DNA of 64,000 bases from Streptomyces sp. TLI_171 (GTDB taxonomy: Bacteria > Actinomycetota > Actinomycetes > Streptomycetales > Streptomycetaceae). How positions within the stretch are numbered: the stretch's first letter is position 1; each line of letters begins with the position of its first letter. Position numbers and translations under genes: made by a program. The stretch lies in contig NZ_RAPS01000001.1 of assembly GCF_003610255.1 (NCBI RefSeq), positions 744,001 through 808,000 on the forward strand, written 5' to 3'. The notes under the pieces are model-generated. The model made no database searches. It had not been told where the DNA came from and worked only from the letters and a program-made list of their open reading frames with translations. Positions 58,392 to 64,000 of this stretch are shown here, piece by piece.

Positions 58392-61300
58392 TCAGCTCTT
58401 CATCCAGTGCTGCACGGTGGTGATCAACAGGTCCGCGTCGACGGGCTTGGTGAGGTGGTCGTCGGCGCCGGCGGCGAGGCTGCGGGCGCGGTCGTCGGGC
58501 ATCGCCTGGGCGGTGACCGCGATGATCGGGACGCCGGCCCGGTCGGAGCTCGCGCGGATCGCAGCGGTGGCGGCGTAGCCGTCGAGTTCGGGCATCATCA
58601 GGTCCATCAGGACCAGGTCCGTCTCGGGGTGGGCGCGCAGCAGGGCGAGTCCGGTGCGGCCGTTGGCGGCGTGCAGGGCGGTGGCGCCCTCGAGTTCGAG
58701 GGCGGTGCTGAGCGCGTACACGTTGCGGGGGTCGTCGTCGATGACCAGCACGGTGCGGCCGGCCAGCCGCCCGGCGGGGCGGGTGGTCTTCGGCGCTCCG
58801 GCGGCGGGGGCAGCGGAGGGGGCGGTGGCCTTGGCGATGCGTTCGCGCAGTTCGTCCAGGCCGCTGGTGGTCTCCAGGTGCCCGGCGACGGGCGGCGCGG
58901 CCGGGTCGGCGCTGCCGTTGTGGCCGAGGACGGGCAACGGGTCGGGGCGGCGGGCGAGGGCGTCGAGCAGGGTGCGGGCGCCGTCCTCGGGCAGTGCCAG
59001 GTCGAGGACCACCAGGTGGTGCGGGGCCCGGTCGAGGGCGGCGAGGGCGCTGTCGGGGTCGGCGGCGCTGTCCACCGCGATCTCGCCCTCGCGCCCGGCG
59101 GCGCTGCTGCGGGCCAGCAGGGTGAGAAGTCCCGGCGGGTCCGGTTCGACCACCAGGATGCGTCGGCCGGCGGGCGTCGCCGAGTGCGGCGCGGCGGGGG
59201 CGGCGGGCAGCAGCAGGGTGAAGCAACTGCCTTCGCCGGACACCGATTCCGCACTGACCGCGCCGCCGAGCAGCCGGGCGAGTTCACGGCTGATCGACAG
59301 GCCGAGGCCGGTGCCGCCGTACTTGCGGCTGGTGGTGCCGTCGGCCTGCTGGAAGGCGCCGAAGATGGATTCCAGGTGGTCGGCGCCGATGCCGATCCCG
59401 GAGTCCTGGACGCGGAACGCAACGACGTCCAACTCCTGTTCGCCCACCGGGAGTTCGCCGGGCCGAGCCGGTTCGACGGTGAGTTCGACGAAGCCCCGGT
59501 CGGTGAACTTGACGGCGTTGGACAGCAGGTTGCGCAGGATCTGCCGCAGTCTGGCCTGGTCGGTGCGGAGCTCCGCGGGGGTCCCGCGGGCGGCGGTGAT
59601 CCGGAAATCCAGGTTCTTCTCGGCGGCCAGCGGCCGGAACACGGTCTCCACGTAGTCCAGGAGTTCGCGCAGCGGGAACGACTCCATGGTGACGTCGAGC
59701 TTGCCCGCCTCGACCTTGGACAGGTCCAGGATGTCGTTGATCAGCTGCAGCAGGTCCGAGCCGGCCGAGCGGATCACTTCGGCGTACTCGACCTGTTTGC
59801 CCGTCAGGTTGCCCTCCGCGTTCTGCGCCAGCAGCTGGGCCAGGATCAGCAGGCTGTTCAGCGGGGTGCGCAGTTCGTGGCTCATGTTGGCCAGGAACTC
59901 CGACTTGTACATCGAAGCGGTGGTCAACTGCTGGGCGCGCTGCTCCAGTTCACGGCGGGCCTGTTCGATCTGCAGGTTCTTCGCCTCGATGTCGCGGTTC
60001 TGCGCGACCAGCAGTTCGGCCTTCTCCCCGAGTTCGGCGTTGGAGCGCCGGAGCTCCTCCTGACCGTCGACCAGCTGCTCCGAGCGGGCCCGCAGTTCGC
60101 CGGTCAGCCGGCGGGACTCCTGGAGCAGTTCGTCGGTGCGGGCGTTGGCCAGCAGGGTGGCCAGGGTGGTGCCGATGTCCTGGGCCAGGCGTTCCAGGAA
60201 GTCCCGGTGCAGGTCGGTGAAGCGGTGCAGGGTGGCGACCTCGATCACGCCGAGCAGCCGGTCCTCCATGGTGATCGGCTGGATCAGCAGCTCACGGGGC
60301 GCCGCGGAGCCCAGCCCGGAGCCGATCTCGGCGTAGCCGGGCGGCAGTTCGGGGATCGCGACGGGGCGGCGGCTGCGCCCGGCCTGGCCGACCAGCGACT
60401 CGCCGAGCCCGAACCGGTGCGGCAGGCCGGCCCGCTGGTGACCGTAGCCGGCGGCGCGCGCCAGCACCGTGCCGTCGGGGGTGTCCTCGGCGAGGTAGCA
60501 GGTGCCGTACTGGGCGTCCAGCAGCGGGCACAACTCGTCCATCAACAGCTCGGCCACGACGCCGCGTTCGCGCCCGCCCTGGATCAGCGCGGTGAGCCGG
60601 GCCAGGTGGGTCTTCAGCCAGTCCTGCTCCCGGTTGGCCCGGGTGGTCTCGCGCAGCGACTCCACCATCACGTTGATGTTGTCCTTCAGGTCGGCGACCT
60701 CGCCGGACGCCTCCACCGTGATCGAGCGGGTCAGGTCGCCCGCCGTGACCGCGCCGGTCACCTCGGCGATCGCCCGGACCTGCCGGGTCAGGTTCCCGGC
60801 CAGCTCGTTGACGGTCTCGGTCAGCCGCTTCCAGGTGCCGGAGACGCCCTCCACCTCGGCCTGGCCGCCGAGCCGCCCCTCGGTACCGACCTCGCGGGCC
60901 ACCCGGGTCACCTCGGCGGCGAACGAACTGAGCTGCTCCACCATGGTGTTGACGGTGTTCTTCAACTCCAGGATCTCGCCCCGGGCGTCCACGTCGATCT
61001 TGCGGGTGAGGTCGCCCCGCGCCACCGCCGTGGTCACCTGCGCGATGTTCCGGACCTGCGAGGTCAGGTTGTGCGCCATGAAGTTGACGCTGTCGGTGAG
61101 GTCCTTCCAGGTGCCCGCCACGTTCGGCACCCGGGCCTGGCCGCCGAGCGTGCCGTCCGTGCCGACCTCCCGGGCCACCCGGGTCACCTCGGCCGCGAAC
61201 GCCGACAGGGTGTCCACCATGCCGTTCAACGCCCCGACCAGCTCGGCGACTTCGCCCTCCGCCTCGACGGTGACCCGGCGCGACAGGTCGCCGCGCGCCA

Positions 61301-62243
61301 CCGCCGTCGCCACCTGCGCGATCGAGCGGACCTGCCCGGTCAGGTTGGACGCCATCACGTTGACGTTGTCGGTCAGGTCGCGCCACGTCCCCGACACGCC
61401 CCGCACGTTGGCCTGCCCGCCGAGAATGCCCTCGGTGCCGACCTCCCGCGCCACCCGGGTCACCTCGCCGGCGAACGAACTCAGCTGCTCCACCATGGTG
61501 TTGACGGTGCTCTTCAACTCCAGGATCTCGCCCCGCGCCACCACGTCGGTCTTCCGGGTCAGGTCGCCGCGCGCCACCGCCGTCGCCACCTGCGCGATCG
61601 AGCGGACCTGCGCGGTGAGGTTGCCCGCCATGAAGTTCACGCTGTCGGTCAGGTCGCGCCACGTCCCCGACACGCCCCGCACGTTGGCCTGCCCGCCGAG
61701 AATGCCCTCGGTGCCGACCTCCCGCGCCACTCGGGTCACCTCCGCGGCGAACGAACTCAGCTGCTCCACCATGGTGTTGACGGTGCTCTTCAACTCCAGG
61801 ATCTCGCCCCGGGCGTCCACGTCGATCTTCCTGGTGAGGTCGCCCTGCGCCACCGCTGTGGTCACCTGCGCGATGTTCCGGACCTGCGAGGTCAGGTTGC
61901 CCGCCATCGCGTTCACCGAGTCCGCCAGCTCCCGCCACGCGCCGTGCGCATCCGGCACCTCCGCCTGACCGCCGAGCATCCCCTCGGTGCCGACCTCCCG
62001 CGCGACCCGGGTCACCTCGACGTTCAGCCGGGCCAGCCGCTCCGCCATGTCGTTGTACACGCCGGAGATCTCCCCCAGCACCCCCGGTGCGTCGGCCAGC
62101 CGCAGCGTGAGATCCCCGTCCCGAACGGCGGTCAGCCCGGCCAGCAGCCGGCGCAGCGCCGCACCGTCGGGCACCCGGTCCGTCCCCGCGTCCTGGTGCG
62201 CGGTGGGCGGGTGCGGGCGGCCGGGTTCCGGTGTGCTCTCCAC
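58392..62243 (-). CDS. soluble hybrid histidine kinase with five tandem HAMP repeats
   Basis: This 1283-residue protein starts at GTG 62243 behind GAGGCGG and has no transmembrane segment. Residues 76-535 are five 92-residue repeats, each with [19 protein letters not shown] and a GDLTRxxxVxAxGE core, as in the poly-HAMP stalk of fungal Nik1/Os-1 osmosensors. A GAF domain (about 555-700), a coiled coil (about 705-780), HisKA with [10 protein letters not shown] (His789), HATPase with [17 protein letters not shown], and two receiver domains follow. The first receiver is poorly conserved; the second has [14 protein letters not shown] and [12 protein letters not shown]. It lies between the anti-sigma ATPase and the phosphatase genes, so it probably feeds osmotic or other stress signals into the switch. 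Confidence 0.93.
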   Translation of the reverse strand: MESTPEPGRPHPPTAHQDAGTDRVPDGAALRRLLAGLTAVRDGDLTLRLADAPGVLGEISGVYNDMAERLARLNVEVTRVAREVGTEGMLGGQAEVPDAHGAWRELADSVNAMAGNLTSQVRNIAQVTTAVAQGDLTRKIDVDARGEILELKSTVNTMVEQLSSFAAEVTRVAREVGTEGILGGQANVRGVSGTWRDLTDSVNFMAGNLTAQVRSIAQVATAVARGDLTRKTDVVARGEILELKSTVNTMVEQLSSFAGEVTRVAREVGTEGILGGQANVRGVSGTWRDLTDNVNVMASNLTGQVRSIAQVATAVARGDLSRRVTVEAEGEVAELVGALNGMVDTLSAFAAEVTRVAREVGTDGTLGGQARVPNVAGTWKDLTDSVNFMAHNLTSQVRNIAQVTTAVARGDLTRKIDVDARGEILELKNTVNTMVEQLSSFAAEVTRVAREVGTEGRLGGQAEVEGVSGTWKRLTETVNELAGNLTRQVRAIAEVTGAVTAGDLTRSITVEASGEVADLKDNINVMVESLRETTRANREQDWLKTHLARLTALIQGGRERGVVAELLMDELCPLLDAQYGTCYLAEDTPDGTVLARAAGYGHQRAGLPHRFGLGESLVGQAGRSRRPVAIPELPPGYAEIGSGLGSAAPRELLIQPITMEDRLLGVIEVATLHRFTDLHRDFLERLAQDIGTTLATLLANARTDELLQESRRLTGELRARSEQLVDGQEELRRSNAELGEKAELLVAQNRDIEAKNLQIEQARRELEQRAQQLTTASMYKSEFLANMSHELRTPLNSLLILAQLLAQNAEGNLTGKQVEYAEVIRSAGSDLLQLINDILDLSKVEAGKLDVTMESFPLRELLDYVETVFRPLAAEKNLDFRITAARGTPAELRTDQARLRQILRNLLSNAVKFTDRGFVELTVEPARPGELPVGEQELDVVAFRVQDSGIGIGADHLESIFGAFQQADGTTSRKYGGTGLGLSISRELARLLGGAVSAESVSGEGSCFTLLLPAAPAAPHSATPAGRRILVVEPDPPGLLTLLARSSAAGREGEIAVDSAADPDSALAALDRAPHHLVVLDLALPEDGARTLLDALARRPDPLPVLGHNGSADPAAPPVAGHLETTSGLDELRERIAKATAPSAAPAAGAPKTTRPAGRLAGRTVLVIDDDPRNVYALSTALELEGATALHAANGRTGLALLRAHPETDLVLMDLMMPELDGYAATAAIRASSDRAGVPIIAVTAQAMPDDRARSLAAGADDHLTKPVDADLLITTVQHWMKS
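60639..62018 (-). repeat. five tandem 276-bp repeats encoding HAMP units
   Basis: The kinase gene contains five in-frame units of 276 bp (92 codons). Units 2 and 3 are the most similar; the stretch encoding [20 protein letters not shown] is shared between them. High identity between some units suggests recent duplication or gene conversion. Confidence 0.9.
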
Positions 62244-62327
62244 GTGACCACCGCCTCGGCTCCGGGAACGCGGTACGGCCCCCCGTGTGCGAGGCCGCTC
62301 CCTTCCTCCACTGTGGCACTCCCGGGC

Positions 62328-62768
62328 TCAGGACTCCGCCGGAGGCCGGACCAGCTCCAGCCACACGGTCTTCCCGCCCCCGTCGGTCGGCTCGCAGCCC
62401 CACGCGGTGGCCAGCCGGTCCACCACCCGCAGGCCGTGCCCGCCCGGCCCCGGCGGCACGTGCCGGGGCCGCAGCACCGGCGGCCGGTCGTCGGCGTCCC
62501 GGACGGCGACCCGCACCAGCGGTCCGTGCCTGGTCAGTACCAGCGCGTAGGGTCCGGCGGCGTGCTGGCAGGCATTGGTGACGAGTTCACTGGTCATCAG
62601 CAGGACGTCCTCGACGGCAGCCCGGGTGCCGGCGTCCGGAGCGGGAAGCCAGCCCCAGGCCTGCAGGGCGAGCCGGGTGAAGTCGCGGCTGCGGGCCACC
62701 GCCCCGGGGGCGGCGGTCAGCGGCAGGCTGCGCCGGTCCCTGCCGGCCCGCAACGGGTGCACGCCCAT
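62328..62768 (-). CDS. anti-sigma factor serine kinase (RsbW-like HATPase)
   Basis: This 146-residue protein has the GHKL ATPase marks VEDVLLMTSELVTNACQHA (N-box, near 55), VAVRDADDRPPVL and GGHGLRVVDRLATAWG (G-box, near 110). ATG 62768 shares a base with the stop of the STAS gene, and a GTG lies directly before it. Such proteins bind and silence a SigB/F-type sigma factor and phosphorylate a STAS antagonist. Both partners are coded immediately upstream. Confidence 0.92.
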   Translation of the reverse strand: MGVHPLRAGRDRRSLPLTAAPGAVARSRDFTRLALQAWGWLPAPDAGTRAAVEDVLLMTSELVTNACQHAAGPYALVLTRHGPLVRVAVRDADDRPPVLRPRHVPPGPGGHGLRVVDRLATAWGCEPTDGGGKTVWLELVRPPAES

Positions 62769-63262
62769 CACGGGCCCCCCGCCGATCCGTCCGGCTTCCC
62801 CGCACCTTCTCCGGGCTCATCGCTTTCTCCGGGCTCATCGCCGGAGTCGGCGGCCGACGCTCCGCCCAGGGGGGCGGCGACCGCTCCGTCCCGCCCGTCC
62901 GGCGGGGCGGCGAGTGCTTCGTCGACGCTGGGGCGGACCACCAGCACCTCGTTCGCGCCGGTGATCTCCAGCATCCGGGCGACCACCGCTCCGGGGGCGG
63001 CCAGCAGCAGCGGGACGCCGGCCCGGTCGGCCGCCGCGTGGGCGCGCAGCAGGAGGTTGAGGCCGGTGGAGTCGCAGAACTCCAACCCGCCGCAGTCCAC
63101 CACCAGCCGCCCCGGCGGGGAGGCGACGGCCTGTTCGAGGGCGTCGCGCAGCGGTCCGACACTGTCGTGGTCGAGTTCTCCCTCGGGTCGCACCACCAGC
63201 GCGCCGGGCGGGCGGCGCAGCGCGACGGTGAGCGGGGACACCGCTGCGGGTTCTGCGTTCAC
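62768..63262 (-). CDS. STAS-domain anti-sigma factor antagonist
   Basis: This 164-residue protein starts at GTG 63262 behind the perfect site AAGGAGGTGG. The STAS domain (about 8-110) has LVVRPEGELDHDSVGPLRDAL and the phosphorylation site LEFCDSTGLNLLL (Ser near 60). A long acidic, Gly/Pro-rich tail (about 125-164, DEPGESDEPGEGAG) is unusual for the family. It is coupled to the anti-sigma kinase gene. When unphosphorylated it should displace the sigma factor from that kinase. Confidence 0.92.
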   Translation of the reverse strand: MNAEPAAVSPLTVALRRPPGALVVRPEGELDHDSVGPLRDALEQAVASPPGRLVVDCGGLEFCDSTGLNLLLRAHAAADRAGVPLLLAAPGAVVARMLEITGANEVLVVRPSVDEALAAPPDGRDGAVAAPLGGASAADSGDEPGESDEPGEGAGKPDGSAGGP

Positions 63263-63416
63263 GGTCCGGCCACCTCCTTCGGCGTCGGGTCCTACCACCC
63301 TGCGGGGCCCATCGGTTCCGCGGGTACCCGACCGCCGAGGCCCCAATCAGCCCGCGCGCCGCGCCGCCGCGGACCCGGGTCCGCGCCGGCCCCCGGCGAA
63401 CCGCCCCGGATCCGCA

Positions 63417-64000
63417 TCACTCCTCGCCCTCCGCCGGGTGCCCCTCGATCTGCTCGCGCAGGCCGTCCAGCGTGGCGGCGAGGATCCGTGAGACGTGCAT
63501 CTGGGAGACGCCGATCTCGGTGGCGATCTCGCTCTGGGTCAGGCCGCCCCAGAACCGCAGCAGCAGCACGGTGCGTTCCCGTTCCGGCAGCCGGCTGAGG
63601 AACGGCTTGGCCGCGACCCGGAGTTCGGCGAGTTCGAGGCCCGGGTCGCAGTCGCCGAGCCGGTTGATCAGGGCGCTGCCCGCGTCGTCGGAGTCGTCGT
63701 CGCGCAGCGAGTCCAGCGAGTCGCAGCGGCACAGGCGTCCGGCGTCGAGTCCCTCCGCCGCCTCGGCCTCGCTGACGTGGAGTTCCGCGGCGAGTTCGGC
63801 GGTGTCCGGCAGCCGGCCGAGGTCCTGCTCCAGCCGGTCGGAGGCGCGGGCCGCGGCCAGGTAGTGCTCCTGCACGCTGCGCGGCACCCGCAGCGGCCAC
63901 GAGGTGTCGCGGAAGAACCGCTTGATCTCGCCGGAGATGGTGGGAATGGCGTAGGTGACGAACTCGACGCCACGCTCCGGGTCGAAGCCGTCGACGGCCT
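63417..64000 (-). CDS. SigB/SigF-type RNA polymerase sigma factor, N-terminus cut by the window
   Basis: The 193 visible residues lack the start, which lies beyond position 64000. Region 2 is represented by GVEFVTYAIPTISGEIKRFF, region 3 by RLPDTAELAAELHVSEAEAA and region 4 by LPERERTVLLLRFWGGLTQ and IGVSQMHVSRIL. This is the stress or sporulation sigma class (SigB, SigF, SigG) controlled by partner switching. The STAS, kinase and phosphatase genes follow on the same strand, after a 154-bp gap to the STAS start. Confidence 0.93.
   Translation of the reverse strand, partial: AVDGFDPERGVEFVTYAIPTISGEIKRFFRDTSWPLRVPRSVQEHYLAAARASDRLEQDLGRLPDTAELAAELHVSEAEAAEGLDAGRLCRCDSLDSLRDDDSDDAGSALINRLGDCDPGLELAELRVAAKPFLSRLPERERTVLLLRFWGGLTQSEIATEIGVSQMHVSRILAATLDGLREQIEGHPAEGEE

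Noticed and set aside
60639..62018. The 276-bp repeats as a CRISPR or mobile repeat
   Set aside because: They are in-frame coding units of a HAMP stalk, contiguous without spacers, and explained by protein structure.
57759..63491. A 1910-codon open frame on the + strand opposite the kinase, phosphatase and STAS genes
   Set aside because: It is antisense to well-supported proteins with clear domains. Its sequence is a repeat-rich His/Gly/Val/Asp pattern produced by GC-rich third positions. No family signature is seen.
1..64000. tRNA, rRNA, integrase, transposase or attachment-site signatures
   Set aside because: None was recognised by eye on either strand. A covariance-model tRNA scan was not possible here.

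Overview
The window is very GC-rich (roughly 70 % or more, with codon third positions almost all G or C). It carries GTG starts, strong GGAGG-type ribosome sites, an SsgA-family sporulation protein, a mycothiol-dependent dehydrogenase, BldG/SigB-type stress signalling and many secreted glycan hydrolases. This is the profile of a Streptomyces or Kitasatospora chromosome. I saw no rRNA, tRNA, CRISPR array, insertion sequence or phage module.

Region 1 (1-6.2 kb) is a SigK-type regulon. A + strand operon (FAD oxidoreductase, DUF1365, cyclopropane-fatty-acyl synthase, DUF1295) converges on a - strand sigK-rskA pair. Divergent from sigK lie a gutted molybdopterin oxidoreductase remnant and a fasciclin lipoprotein. 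The gene set matches the Mycobacterium tuberculosis sigK locus plus its MPT70/MPT83-type target. Both divergent transcripts begin with the same promoter pattern, CAATCC-N16-CGAA.

Region 2 (6.2-17.6 kb) holds housekeeping and accessory genes: SsgA-like protein, DUF4188 with a divergent MerR regulator, AlkC-type DNA glycosylase, mycothiol-linked formaldehyde dehydrogenase with a metallo-hydrolase, a frameshifted amidase, a P-loop protein, a ferredoxin-P450 pair, a peroxiredoxin-like gene interrupted by an in-frame TAG with a divergent TetR regulator, and a TMEM165-type transporter behind a yybP-ykoY manganese riboswitch.

Region 3 (17.6-29.1 kb) is a lanthipeptide biosynthetic cluster. In transcription order it has a lyase-kinase-cyclase synthetase, a prolyl-oligopeptidase-type protease, two precursor genes encoding identical 36-residue peptides, and a two-subunit ABC exporter. 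A large LuxR-family (LAL) regulator is divergent. The cyclase domain keeps the zinc ligands expected of class IV enzymes, while the protease is of the kind seen with class III clusters.

Region 4 (29.1-51.4 kb) is about secreted hydrolysis and sugar uptake: an M4 metalloprotease, a TetR regulator, a GH92 alpha-mannosidase divergent from a sugar ABC transporter and LacI regulator (shared operator GTGAACGTTA), a TerD-VWA protein, an endonuclease/exonuclease/phosphatase-fold membrane protein, and three beta-1,3-glucanases (GH55, GH16, GH64). Copies of the palindrome GAGAGCGCTCTC mark the glucanase genes. Between them lie an acyl-CoA synthetase, a NIPSNAP-like protein, an amidohydrolase and a phosphotransferase.

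Region 5 (51.4-64 kb) begins with an MFS transporter and a TPR protein, then small membrane and stress-type genes (DUF2231, SRPBCC, a 56-residue hydrophobic protein). It ends with a five-gene - strand partner-switching module: SigB/F-type sigma factor (cut by the window end), STAS antagonist, anti-sigma ATPase, a soluble hybrid histidine kinase with five tandem HAMP repeats, and a SpoIIE-type phosphatase with ANTAR, GAF and PAS segments.

Three genes look damaged (molybdopterin oxidoreductase remnant, amidase frameshift, peroxiredoxin TAG). The last two could be sequencing errors.
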